Source of the DNA: Hyperoodon ampullatus
Taxonomy: Eukaryota; Chordata; Mammalia; Artiodactyla; Ziphiidae
Assembly (NCBI GenBank): GCA_949752795.1
Contig: CATKHW010000009.1
Coordinates: 62,001-126,000, forward strand
Direction: 5' to 3'
Length of the DNA: 64,000 bases
In this document: in pieces, positions 41,041 to 53,833 of the stretch
How positions within the stretch are numbered: the first letter of the stretch is position 1
Layout of the letters: each line of letters starts with the position of its first letter
Position numbers and translations under genes: made by a program
Notes under the pieces: generated by a model
Database searches by the model: none
The model's input: the letters and a program-made list of their open reading frames with translations, nothing else
What the model was told of the DNA's origin: nothing

Positions 41041-42981
41041 CTTCTCATCACAAGGCTCCATGGTCTTCTCATCAGAGTGCTCCAGGACCTTTTCATCACA
41101 ATGCTCCATGACACATTTCATCAGAATACTCCATGAATATTTTCAGCTCAATGCTCGATGATCTTCTCATTACAATGCTCCATGACCCCTGTCATCACAA
41201 TGCTCCATGCTCCTTGATATCAAAATGATCCATGACCTCTGTCATCACAGTGCTCCAAACCCTTGTGATCACATTGTTCCATAACACTTGTCATCACAAC
41301 GCTCCATGATGCGTGTCATCACAATACTCCATGCCCTTGTCATCACAATGCTCCATGACCTTTGTCATCACAATGCTCATACACTTGTCATCACAATGCT
41401 CCCTGACACTTGTTGTCAGAAGGCTTCTCGAAACCTGTCATGGAAAGGCTCTATGCCTTTTTCATCACAATGCTCCATGCCATTGTCATCACAATACTCC
41501 ACAAGCTTGTCATCAGAATGCTCCATGACCCTTGTCATCACAATGCTCCATGACCCCTGTCATCACAAAGCTCCATGACACCTGTCATCACAATTCTCCA
41601 TGCCCCTTGTCATTACAGTTCTCCATGACGCTCGTCATCAAAATTATCCATGGTCTTCTAGTCACAATGTTCCACCGTCTTTCAATCACAATGCTCCATG
41701 ACCCTTGAAATCACAATGTTACATGCTCTTGTAATCACATTCTCCATGCACTTGTCATCGCATTGCTCCATGACCCCTGTCATAGCAAGCCTCATGTGCT
41801 TTTCATCACAGTGCTTCACGAACTTGTCATCAAATTCTCAAAAGCCCTTGTCATCACAATGCTCCATGCCCTTTTCATCACAATGCTCCATGACCATTGT
41901 CATCACAATGCTTCAAGCCCTTGTCATCACAATGCTCCATTACCTTTGTCGTCACAACCCTCCATGACAATTGGCATCACAATTCTCCATGCCATTGTCA
42001 TCACAATGGAACATGACATATGCCATCACAATGAACCCTGACACCTGTCTTCACAATACTCCATGACCTTGTCATCACTATGCTCCATGCCCTTGTCATA
42101 ACAATGCTCCATGCCTTTGTCAGCACAATGCTCCATGACCCTTGTTATCACAATGCTCCATGCGCTTGTCAGAACAATGCTCCATGACCCATGTCATCAC
42201 AGTGTGCCATGAACTTGTCATCACAATGCTCCCCAAACTTGTCATCACAATGCTCCATAAACATTGTCATCACAAAGCTCCATGCACTTCGAATCAAAAT
42301 GCTCTCTCACCACTGATATCTCAATTTTCCATCACTAGTCATCACAATACTCCCTCACCCCTGTCATCACAATGTTACACGGCCTTGTCATCACAAGGCT
42401 CCATGACCCGAGTAATCACAATGCTCCATACCACTTTTCATCTCAATGCTCCATGAACCCTGTCATCACAACGAACCATGCCCATCATCATAATGCTTCA
42501 TGCTATTGTCATCACAATGAAATCAAAATGCTCCATGACCTCTGTCATCACAATGCTCCCAACCCTTGTGATCACAATGCTCCATAACACTTGTCATCAC
42601 AACGCCCCATGAGGCTCGCCATCACAATTATCCAAGCACTTATCATCACAATGTGCCATGACCTTTGTCATCACAATGCTCAATACACTTGTCATCACAA
42701 TGCTCCCTGACACTTGTCGTCAGTATGCTTCTTGAACCCTGTCATGAAAAGGCTCCATGCCTTTTTCATGATAATGATCCATGCCGTTTTCATCACAATG
42801 CTCCAAGACCCCTGTAATCACAATGCTCCATGCCCTGGTCATCACAAGGCTCCATGACGAATGTCCTAAGAATGCTCCTTAGACATCTCTGACAATGTTC
42901 CATGCCCTTTTCATCACAATGTTCCAAGACCCCTGTAATCACAATGCTCCATGCCCCTTTTCATCAGAATGCTCCATGAGA
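41041..42981 (+). repeat. Alpha block 9 (1,941 bp, one monomer short)
   Basis: This copy has lost one 24-bp monomer near 41,475: a CCATGCCCTTTTCATC monomer present at the equivalent place in other alphas. It also has the 1-base TCAAATTC deletion near 41,829. It reads GATGCGTG near 41,309, a third allele at that site. More private substitutions are visible than in the alphas to its left. Confidence 0.87.
42937..42961. other. Beta/alpha-like junction at start of delta block
   Basis: Upstream bases are beta-type (AATGTTCCAAGACC, then CTGTAATCAC). From about 42,958 they are alpha-type (CCCCTTTTCATC rather than CCCCTTTACATC, then ATCAGAGTGCTCC near 43,011). It resembles the 2,054-2,076 junction but carries more private changes. 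Confidence 0.7.
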
Positions 42982-45169
42982 CTTCTCATCACAAGGCTCC
43001 ATGGTCTTCTCATCAGAGTGCTCCAGGACCTTGTCATCACAATGCTCCATGACCCATTTCACCAGAATACTCCATGAATATTTTCAGCTCAATGCTCCAT
43101 GATCTTCTCATTACAATGCTCCATGAGCCCTGTCATCACAATGCTCCATGCTCCTTGATATCAAAATGATCCATGACCTCTGTCATCACAGTGCTCCAAA
43201 CCCTTGTGATCACATTGTTCCATAACACTTGTCATCACAACGCTGCATGATGCCTGTCATCACAATACTCCATGCCCTTGTCATCACAATGCTCCATGAC
43301 CTTTGTCATCACAATGCTCAATACACTTGTCATCACAATGCTCCCTGACACTTGTCGTCAGAATGCTTCTCGAAACCTGTCATGGAAAGGCTCTATGCCT
43401 TTTTCACCACAATGCTCCATGCCCTTTTCATCACAATGCTCCATGCCATTGTCATCACAATACTCCACAAGCTTGTCATCAGAATGCTCCATGACCCTTG
43501 TCATCACAATGATCCATGACCCCTGTCATCACAAAGCTCCATGACACCTGTCATCACAATTCTCCATGCCCCTTGTCATTACAGTTCTCCATGACGCTCG
43601 TCATCACAATTATCCATGGTCTTCTAATCACAATGTTCCACCGTCTTGCAATCACAATGCTCCATGACCCTTGAAATCACAATGTTACATGCTCTTGTAA
43701 TCACATTCTCCATGCACTTGTCATCGCATTGCTCCATGACCCCTGTCATAGCAAGCGTCATGTGCTTTTCATCACAGTGCTTCACGAACTTGTCATCAAA
43801 ATTCTCAAAAGCCCTTGTCATCACAATGCTCCATGCCCTTTTCATCACAATGCTCCATGACCATTGTCATCACAATGCCCCAAGCCCTTGTCATCACAAT
43901 GCTCCATTACCTTTGTCGTCACAACCCTCCATGACAATTGGCATCACAATTTTCCATGCCATTGTCATCACAATGGAACATGACATATGCCATCACAATG
44001 AACCCTGACACCTGTCTTCACAATACTCCATGACCTTGTCATCACTATGCTCCATGCCCTTGTCATCACAATGCGCCATGCCGACTGTCATCACAATAAT
44101 CCATGAAACTTGCCAGACGAATGTTCCATGCCACTGTCATCACAATGCTCCATTCCCTTCTCATCACAATGCTCTGTGACTCCAGTCATCACAATACTTC
44201 ATGACATTTTTCATCACAATGATCCATGCCCTCGTCATCACAAGGCTCTGTGAACTTTGTCACCACAATTCTCCATGATCTTTTCATCCCAATGCTCTCT
44301 GAGCCTTGTCATAACAACGCTCCATGCCTTTGTCAGCACAATGCTCCATGACCCTTGTTATCACAATGCTCCATGCGCTTGTCAGAACAATGCTCCATGA
44401 CCCATGTCATCACAGTGTGCCATGCACTTGTCATCACAATGCTCCCCAAACTTGTCATCACAATGCTCCATAAACATTGTCATCACAAAGCTCCATGCAC
44501 TTCGAATCAAAATGCTCTCTCACCACTGATATCTCAATTTTCCATCACTAGTCATCACAATACTCCGTCACCCCTGTCATAACAATGTTACACGGCCTTG
44601 TCATCACAAGGCGCCATGACCCGAGTAATCACAATGCTCAATACCCCTTTTCATCTCAATGTTCCATGAACCCTGTCATTACAACGAACCATGCCCATCA
44701 TCATAATGCTTCATGCTATTGTCATCACAATGAAATGAAAATGCTCCATGACCTCTGTCATCACAATGCTCCCAACCCTTGTGATCACAATGCTCCATAA
44801 CACTTGTCATCACAACGCCCCATGATGCTCGTCATCACAATTATCCATGCACTTCTCATCACAATGTGCCATGACCTTTGCCATCACAATGCTCAATACA
44901 CTTGTCATCACAATGCTCCCTGACACTTGTCGTCAGTATGCTCCTTGAACCCTGTCATGACAAGGCTCCATGCCTTTTTCATCACAATTCTCCAGACCCC
45001 TGTAATCACAATGCTCCATGCACTGGTCATCACAAATCTCCATGACGAATGTCATCAGAATGCTCCTTAGACATATCTCACAATGCTCCATGCCCTTTTC
45101 ATCACAATGCTCCAAGGCTCCTGTAATCAAAATGCACCATGCCCCTTTTCATCAGAATGCTACATGAGA
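42982..45169 (+). repeat. Delta block (2,188 bp): alpha-like with a flank-like insert
   Basis: This block follows alpha 9 where beta is expected. It is alpha-like to about 44.05 kb, then has about 246 bp (roughly 44,070-44,320) absent from other alphas, then alpha-like sequence again (CGCTTGTCAGAAC near 44,369, ACTAGT near 44,546). The extra piece has ATAATCCATGAAAC, GTGACTCCAGTCATC and GGCTCTGTGAAC monomers, like the diverged array beyond 46.9 kb. The head switches from beta-type to alpha-type between about 42,937 and 42,961. Confidence 0.8.
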
Positions 45170-46890
45170 CTTATCACAACGCTCCATGGTCTTCTCATCA
45201 CAATGCTCCAGGACCTTGTCATCACAATGCTCCATGACCCCTTTCATCAGAATACTCCATGAACATTTTCAGCTCAATGCTCCATGATCTTCTCATCACA
45301 ATGCTCCATTACCCCTGTCATCACTATGCTCCATGCTCCTTGATATCAAAATGATCCATGACCTCTGTCATCACAGTGCTCCAAACACTTGTGACCACAT
45401 TGTTCCATAACACTTGTCATCACAACGCTCCATGATGCCTGTCATCACAATACTCCATGCCCTTGTCATCACAATGCTCCATGACCTTTGTCATCACAAT
45501 GCTCAATACACTTGTCATCACAATGCTCCCTGACACTGGTCATCAGAATGCTTCTCGAACCCTGTCATGAAGAGGCTGTATGCCTTTTTAATCACAATGC
45601 TCCATGCCCTTTTCATCACAATGCTCCAGGCCATTGTCATCAAAATACTCCACAAGCTTGTAATCAGAATGCTCCATGACACTTGTCATAACAATTCTCC
45701 ATGACCTCTGTCATCACAATGCTCCAGGCCCCTTGTCATTACAGTTCTCCATGACGCTCGTCATCACAATTATCTATGGTCTTCTCATCACAATGCTCCA
45801 CCGTCTTGCCATCACAATGCTCCATGACACTTCAAATCACAATGTTACATGCTCTTGTAATCACATTCTCCATGAACTTGTCATCGCAATGCTCCATGAC
45901 CCCTGTCATAGCAAGCTCCATGTGCTTTTCATCACAGTGCTTCACGAACTTGTCATCAAAATTCTCAAAAGCCCTTGTCATCACAATGCTCCATGCCCTT
46001 TTCATCACAATGATCCATGACCATTGTCATCAAAATGCTCCATTACATTTGTCATCACAATCATCCATGAAACATGTCATCACAATGCTCCATGCCGTTG
46101 TCATCACAATGCACCATGACATAGGTCATCACAATGCTCCCTGACACCTGACTTCACAATACTCCATAACCTTTTCTTCACAGTGCTCCATGCCCTTGTC
46201 ATCACAATGTGCAATGCCCACTGTCATCACAATAATCCATGAAATTTTTCAGACTGATGCTCCATGCCCCTGTCATCACAATGATCCATGCACTTGTCAT
46301 CACAATACTCCAAGACACCTCTCATCACAATGCTCTGTGTCTCCAGTCATCACAATGCTTCAAGACTTTGTCATCAGAATGGTCCATGCCCTCATCATCA
46401 CAAGTCTCTGTGACCTTTGTCACCACAATGCTCCATGAATATTTCATCACAATTCTCTGTGACCCTTGGCATAACAATGCTCCATGCACTTCTCATGAAA
46501 ATGCTCTCTCACCACTGATATCACAATGTTCCATCACTAGTCATCACCATACTCCTTCACCCCTGTCATCACAATGTTCCATGACCCCTATCATCACAAT
46601 GCTACATGCTGTTATCATCACAATGCACCACTCCCTTGTCATCAAAATGCTCCATGACCTTTGTCATCACAAAGCTCCATGACCCTTGGCATCACAATGC
46701 TCCATGCCATTGTCATCCCAATGCTTCATGAAGCGTCTCATCACATTGCTCCATGCCCTTGTCATCGCAAAGCTCCATGACGCTTGTCATCACAATGCTC
46801 GATGCCCTTCTCATCACAATGCTCCATGACCTTGTCATTACAATCCTCCATGACCCATGTATCACAGTGTTCCGTGTCCTTTTCATCACA
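45170..46890 (+). repeat. Terminal gamma-like block, partial
   Basis: Gamma markers are present: a CATGAAGAGGCTGTATG variant near 45,565, CAGACTGATG near 46,250, the ACTAGT monomer near 46,535 and CATGTATCACAGTG near 46,855. The starting landmark is damaged (CATGAGACTTATCACAACG). Private substitutions are clearly denser than in internal gamma blocks. The gamma path ends at about 46,883-46,905, where CACTATCACCAC is replaced by flank-type GTAATCACATTGCTTG. Confidence 0.82.
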
Positions 46891-48309
46891 ATGCCCCATT
46901 CCCTTGTAATCACATTGCTTGAAAACCCCTATAATCTCAATGCTCCATGCACATTTTCATCAGAATGCTCCATGACTTTGTCATCACAATACTCCATGAC
47001 CCTTGTCATCGCAATGTTCCAAGCCCTTGTTATCAAAATGCTCCATTACCCTTGGCATCACAATCCTCCATGACACTTGTTATCACAATGCTCCATGCCA
47101 TTGTCATCCCAATGGACAATGACATATGTCATCACAATGCTCCCTGACACCTCTTTTCACAATACTCCATGACCTTGTCATCACAATGTTCCATGCCCTT
47201 GTCATCACAATGCGCCATGCACACTGTCATCACAATAATCCATGAAACATGTCAGACCAATGTTCCATGTCCCTGTCATAACAATGCTCCATGCCATTGT
47301 CATCACAATGCTCCATGACCACTCTCATCACAGTGCTCCGTGACTCCAGTCATCGCAATGATTCATGACCTTTCTCATCACAATGGTACATGCCCTCGTC
47401 ACACAAGGCTCTGTGATCCTTGTCACCACAAAGCTCCATGAAATTGTCATCACAATACTCTTTGTCCCTGTCATCACAATGCTCCATGCCTTTGTCAGCA
47501 CATTGCTCCATGACACTTGTCATCAAAATGCTCCATGCGCTCGTGAGCACAATGCTCCATGACATGTCATCACAATGTGCCATGCTCTTATCATCACAAT
47601 GCTCCATGACCCCTGACATCACAATGTTCCATATCCCCTGTCATCAAAATATTCCATGACACTTTTCATCAATTTGCTCCATGACCCTGTCATCACAATG
47701 CTCCCTGCCTTTCTCATCACAATGCACCACGACCTTGTCATCAAAATGCTCCATGACCTTTCTCATCACAAAGCTCCATGACCCTTGGCATCACAATACT
47801 CCATGCAATTTCATCACAATGCTGGATGAAACCTCTCATCACATTGCTCCCTGCCCTTGTCAGCACAATGCTCCATGAAGCTTGTCATCACAGTGCTCGA
47901 TACTCTTCTCATCACAATGCTCCATGCCCTTGTCATTACAATCGTCCATGACACATGTATCACAGCGTTCCGTGCCCTAGTCATCACAATGTTCCATGCC
48001 GAATCTCATCAAAATAATCCATGAAATTTTCAGACCAATGTTCCATGCCCTTGTCATCACAATGCTCCATTACCCCTGTCATAACAATGCTCCATGACCG
48101 CTGCCATCACAATATTCCACCTCCTTGGCATCAAAGGCTCCATGACCCTTGTCATCACAATGCTCCAAGACCCCTGTAATCACAATGATCCATGCCCCTA
48201 TTCATCAGAATGCACCATGAGACTTGTCATCACAAGGCTCCATGGTCTTCTCATCACACTGCTCCAGGACCTCGTCATCACAATGCTCCATTCCCTTGTC
48301 ATCACAATG
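46890..48309 (+). repeat. Diverged monomers next to the HOR boundary
   Basis: The stretch opens with GTAATCACATTGCTTGAAAACC and TTTTCATCAGAATGC monomers, whose closest relatives in the window are near 50,280-50,340 and 52,350-52,410. It includes a shortened CCCTCGTCACACAAGG monomer near 47,391, a GTGACTCCAGTCATC monomer near 47,340 and a CATGTATCACAGCG monomer near 47,955. I see nothing other than satellite. Confidence 0.85.
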
Positions 48310-49435
48310 CTCCTTGACCACTGTCATCACAATACTCCATGAACATTTTCAGGGCAACGATCCATGACCTTGTCATCACAATGCTCCATGACTCTTGTCA
48401 TGAAATTGTTCCATGACCCCTCTCATCACAATGCTCCATGACACCTGTCACCACAATGCTCCATGCCCCTTGTCATTACAGTGATCCATGACGCTCTTCA
48501 TCATAATTATCCATGGTCTTTTCATCACAATGCTCCACTGTCATGCCATCACAATTCTCCATGCCCTGTTCATCACAATGCTCCATGTCCCATGTCATTA
48601 CAATTCTCCACGTCCTTGTCATCACAATGCTTCGTGACACTTCTCATCACAATGTTACATGATCTTGTCATCACAATTCTCCATGCACTTGTCATCGCAA
48701 TGCTCTATAACCCCTGTCATAGCAAGCTGCATGCACTTATCATCACAATTCTTCATGACGTTGTCATCAAAATTCTCAATGGCCCTTGTCATCACAATGT
48801 TCCATGCCCTTGTCATCACAATGCTCCATGATCCTTGTCATCACAATGTTCCAAGCACTTGTCATCACCATGCTCCTTGACCACAGTTATCACAATACTC
48901 CATGAACATTTTCAGGCCAATGCTCCATGACTTTCTCATCACAATGCTCCATGACCCTTGTCATCACAATGCTCCATGACCCCTCTCATCACAATGCTCC
49001 ATGACACCTGTAATCACAGTGCTCCATGCCCCTTGTCATTACAGTGATCCATGACGCTCTTCATCATATTTATCCATGGTCTTTTCATCACAATGCTCCA
49101 CGGTCTTGCTATCACAATTCTCCATGCCCTGTTCATCAAAATGCTCCATGTCCCATGTCATTACAATTCTCCACGTCCTTGTCATCACAATGCTTCGTGA
49201 CACTTCTCATCACAATGTTACATGATTTTGTCATCACAATTCTCCATGCACTTGTCATCGCAATGCTCTATGAACCCTGTCATAGCAAGCTCCATGTGCT
49301 TGTCATCACAATGCTTCACGACGTTGCCATCAAAATTCTCAATGGCCCTTGTCATCACAATGCTCCATGCCCTTGTCATCACAATGCTCCATGACACTTG
49401 TCATCACAATGTTCCAAGCCCTTGTCAACAAAATG
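48310..49435 (+). repeat. 563-bp local tandem duplication in the flank
   Basis: Two copies, about 48,310-48,872 and 48,873-49,435, align at an offset of 563 bp (about 23 monomers). Anchors are GAACATTTTCAGG at 48,341 and 48,904, GATCCATGACGCTCTTCATC near 48,483 and 49,046, and CTCAATGGCCC near 48,774 and 49,337. They differ at several percent of positions by eye, so the duplication is older than the HOR homogenisation. Confidence 0.85.
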
Positions 49436-51941
49436 CTCCATTACCTTTGTCATCAGAATCCTCCATGACACTTGGTATCACAATGCTCCATGCCATTGTC
49501 ATCACAATGGACAATGATATATGTCATCACAATGCTCCCTGACACCTGTCTTCACAGTACTCCATGACCTTGTCATCACAATGTTCCATGCCCTTGTCAT
49601 CACAATGCGACATGCCCTCTCTCATCACAATAATCCATAAATCTTGTCAGAGCAATGCACCATGATCCCTGTCATCACAATGCCCTGTGACACCAGTCAT
49701 CACAATGATTCATGACCTTTGTCCTCACAATGGTCCAGGCCCTCGTCACACAAGGCTCTGTGATCTTTTTCACCACAATGCTCCATGAAATTTTCATCAC
49801 AATGCTCTGTGTCCCTTGTCATCACAATGCTCCATGCCTTTGTCAGCACAATGCTCCATGACACTTGTTATCAAAATGCCCCATGCGCTTGTCAGCACAA
49901 TGCTCCATGACACATGTCATCACAATGTGCCATGCTCTTTTCATCACAATGCTCCACATCCTTTTCATTGCTATGCTCCATAAAACTTGTCATCACAATG
50001 CTACATGCACTTCTCATCAAAATGCTCTGTCACCACATATACCACAATGTTCCATCACTAGTCATCACAATACTGGCTCACCCCTGTCATCACAATGTTC
50101 CATGACCATTGTCATCACAGTGCTACATGCCCTTATCATCACAATGCTCCATGACCCCTGACATCACAATGTTCCATAACCCCTGTCACAAAATGCTCCA
50201 TGACCCATTTCATCACAATGCTCAAAGACCCCTGTAATCACAATGCTCCATTGCCTTCTCATCACAATGCTCCATGCCCCTGTAATCTCATTGCTTCAAA
50301 ACCACTGTAATCTCAATGCTCCATGCACATTTTCATCAGAATGCTCCATGCCCTTGTCATCACAAGGCTCCATGACCATTGTCATCGCAATGTTCCAAGC
50401 CCCTGTCATTAAAAGGCTCCATTACCATTGTCATCACAATCCTCCATGACACTTGGTATCACAATGCTCCATGCCATTGTCATCACAATGGACACTGACA
50501 TATGTCATCACAATGTTCCTGGACACCTGTCTTAACAATACTCCATGACCTTGTCATCACAATGTTCCATGCCCTTGTCATCACAATGCGCCATGCCCAC
50601 TCTCATCACAATAATCCATAAATCTTGTCAAAGCAATGCTCCATGACCCCTGTCATCACAATGATCCGTGACTCCAGTCATCACAATGCTTCATGACCTT
50701 TGTCATCACAGTGGTCCATGCCCACTTCACACAAGGCTCTGTGATCTTTTTCAACACACTGCTCCATGAATATTTCATCACAATGCTCTGTGTCCCTTGT
50801 CATCCAAATGCTCCATGCCTGTGTCACCACAATGCTCCATGTCCTTGTCATCACAATGCTCCATGCCCAGTGTCATCACAATAATCCATGAAACTTCTCA
50901 GACCAATGTTCCATGCCCCTGTCATCACATTGCTCCAAGCCCATTTCATCACAGTGCTCCATGACCACTTTCATCACAATACTCCGTGACTCCAGTCATC
51001 ACAATGCTCCATGACCTCTGTCATCACAATGCTGCAAACCCTTCTGATCACAATGTTCCATAACACTTGTCATCACAATACCCCATGACGCTTGTCATCA
51101 CAATTATGCAAGGTCTTCTCATCACAATGCTCCATGACCTTTGTCACCACAATGCTCAATACACTTTTCATCACAATGCTCCCTGACACTTGTCATCAGT
51201 ATGCTCCTTGAACATTGTCATGACAAGGATCCATGCCTATTTCATCACAATGATCCATTCCCTTTTCATGACAATGCTCCAAGACCACTGTTATCACAAT
51301 GCTCTGTGACTTCAGTCATCAGAATGCTTCATGACATTTGTCATCACAGTGGTCCATGACCTGCTCACACAAAGCTCTATGACCTTTGTCACCACAATGC
51401 TCCATGAAATTTTTATCACAATGCTCTGTGACCCTTGTCATCACAAAGCTCCATGCCTTTGTCAGCACAATGCTCCATGACCCTTGTCATCACAATGCTC
51501 GATGCGCATGTCAGCACAATGCTCCGTAACACATGTCATCACAATGAACCATGCACTTGTCATCACAATGATCCACATCCTTGTCATCAAAATGCTCCAT
51601 AAACCTTGTCATCACAATGCTCCATGCACTTCTCCTCAAAATGCCTTCTCACCACTGATATCACAATGTTCCATCACAAGTCATCACAATACTCCCTCAC
51701 CCCTGTCATCACAATATTCCATGACCCCTGTAATCACAATTCTCCATGCCCTTGTCATCACAAATCTCCATGACACATGTCTTTAGAATGCTCCATTGCC
51801 TTCTAATCACAATGCTCCATGCCCTTGTCATCACAATGCTCCAACACCCCTGTCATAACAATGCTCCATGCCGCTTTTCATCTCAATGCTCCATGAACCC
51901 TGTCATCACAATTCACCGTGCCCTTCACCATAATATTTCAT
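49436..51941 (+). repeat. Diverged monomers with a repeat spacing near 981 bp
   Basis: Two related runs begin with CACTTGGTATCACAATGC near 49,470 and 50,451, followed by CAATGGACAATGATATATG and CAATGGACACTGACATATG respectively. A third related run is near 56,674. The ACTAGT marker monomer is near 50,057 and a CACAAGTCATC variant near 51,675. No gene or non-satellite sequence is seen. Confidence 0.82.
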
Positions 51942-53833
51942 GCTATTGTCATCACAATGAAATAAAAATGCTCAATGACCTCTGTCATCAAAATGCACCA
52001 AAGCCTTCTGATCACAATGTTGCATAACACTTGTCATCACAATGCCCCATGACGCTGGTCATCACAGTTATCCATGGTCTTCTCATCAAAATGCTCCATG
52101 ATCTTTGTCATCACAATGCTCAATACACTTATCATCACAATGCTCCCTGACAGTTGTCATCAGTATGCTCCTTGGACACTGTCATGACAAGGCTCCATGC
52201 ATTTTCATCACAATGATCCATTCCCTTTTCATCACAATGCTCCAAGAACCCTGTAATCACAATGTTCCATGTCAGTGTCATCACAAAGCTCCATGACGCA
52301 TGTCATCAGAATGCTCCATTGCCTTCTCATCACAATGCTCCATGCCCTTGTAATCACATTTCTTCAAAACCCCTGTAATCTCTATGCTCCATGCACCTTT
52401 TCATCAGAATGCTCCATGCCCTTGTCATCACAATGCTCCATGACCCTTGTCATTGCAATGTTCCAAGGCCTTGTCATCAAAATGCTCCATTACATTTGTC
52501 TTCACAATACTCCATGACCTTGTCACCACAATGTTCCATGCCTTTGTCATCACAATGCGCCATGCCCACTCTCATCACAATAATCCATGAAAGATGTCAG
52601 GCCTATGTTCCATGCCCCTGTCATCACAATGCTCCATGACCTTGTAATTACAATGCTCCATGATCCCTGTCATCACAATGCTCCGTGACTCCAGTCATCA
52701 CAATGCTTCATGACCTTTGTCCTCACAATGGTCCATGCCCTCGTCACACAAGGCTCTGTGACCTTTGTCACCACAATGCTCCATGCCCTTTTCATCTCAA
52801 TGCTCCATGCCCACTGTCATCACAATAATCCATGAAACTTGTCAGACCAATATTCCATGCCCCTGTCATCACATTGTTCCATGCCCTTTTCCTCACAATG
52901 CTCCATGACCCCTGTCATCACAATGCTCCATGACTCCAGTCATCTCAATGATTCATGACCTTTCTCATCACAATGATCCATGCCCTCGTCACACAAGGCT
53001 CTGAGATCTTTGTCACCACAGTGCTCCATGAAATTTTCATCACAATGCTCCACATCATTTTCATCGCTACGCTCCATGAAATTGTCACCACAATGCTCCA
53101 TGCACTTCTCATCAAAATGCTCTCTCACCACATATATCACAATGTTCCATCACTAGTAATCACAATACTCCCTCACCCCTGTCATCACAGTGTTCTATGA
53201 CACCTTTCATCAGAGTGCTACATGCCCTTATCTTCACAATGCACCATGACCACTGACATCACAATGTTCCATAAACCCTGTCACAAAAGGCTCCATGACC
53301 CATTTCATCACAATGCATCATGACCCCTGACATCACAATGTTCCATTACCCCTGTCATCAAAATATTCTATGACGCTTTTCATCATATTTCTCCATGACC
53401 CTGTCATCACAATGCTCCCTGCACTTCTCATCTCAATGCACCACGACCCTGTCACCTAAAACACATATCTTTGTCATCACAAAGCTCCAAGACCCTTTGC
53501 ATCACAATGCTCCATGCCATTGTCATCACAATGCTCAATGAAATCTCTCATCACATTGCTCCATGCCCTTGTCATCACAATGCTCCATTACAACTGTCAT
53601 AACAATGCTTCATGACCCCTGCACTCACAGTGTTCCACGGCCTTGTCATCACAAGGCTCCATGACCCTTGTCATCACAATGCTCCAAGACCCCTGGAATC
53701 ACAATGCTCCATGCCCTTGTCATCACAATGCTCCAACACCACTGTAATCACAATGCTCCATGCCCCTTTTCATCTCAATGCTCCATGAACCCTGTCATCA
53801 CAATGCACCATGCCCATCATCGTAATGCTTCAT
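51942..53833 (+). repeat. Diverged superunit A (1,892 bp)
   Basis: Bounded by the landmark GCTATTGTCATCACAATG at 51,942 and 53,834. It includes a TTGTCAGCACAATGC-type region, a CACTAGTAATC marker near 53,150 and a badly eroded monomer at about 53,445-53,475 (GTCACCTAAAACACATATC), the least recognisable monomer I found. Confidence 0.78.

Larger units (their letters stand above)
1..46890 (+). repeat. Higher-order repeat core (unit 5,795 / 5,993 bp)
   Basis: Identical landmark monomers recur at fixed long distances. For example, CTTCTCATCAC after CCATGAGA occurs at 321, 2288, 4230, 5677, 8060, 10025, 11472, 13437, 14884, 17267, 19232, 20679, 23259, 25225, 26672, 29252, 31218, 32665, 35048, 37014, 38461, 41041 and 42982. 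The spacings fall into classes of about 1,965, 1,447 and 2,383 or 2,580 bp, called alpha, beta and gamma/gamma+ here. Together they make units of 5,795 or about 5,993 bp. Copies differ by only a few bases per kilobase by eye. The phase point is arbitrary, so block limits are circularly permutable. The core starts before the window and ends near 46,890. Confidence 0.93.

Noticed and set aside
1..46890. Purely artificial duplication by the assembler
   Set aside because: Units carry private variants, different block orders and nested exchange points, which a simple copy error would not produce. The exact copy number still depends on read support that I cannot see.
53440..53480. Possible non-satellite insertion (CCTAAAACACATATC)
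   Set aside because: It aligns in place of one ordinary monomer in neighbouring superunits and is better explained as an eroded monomer.
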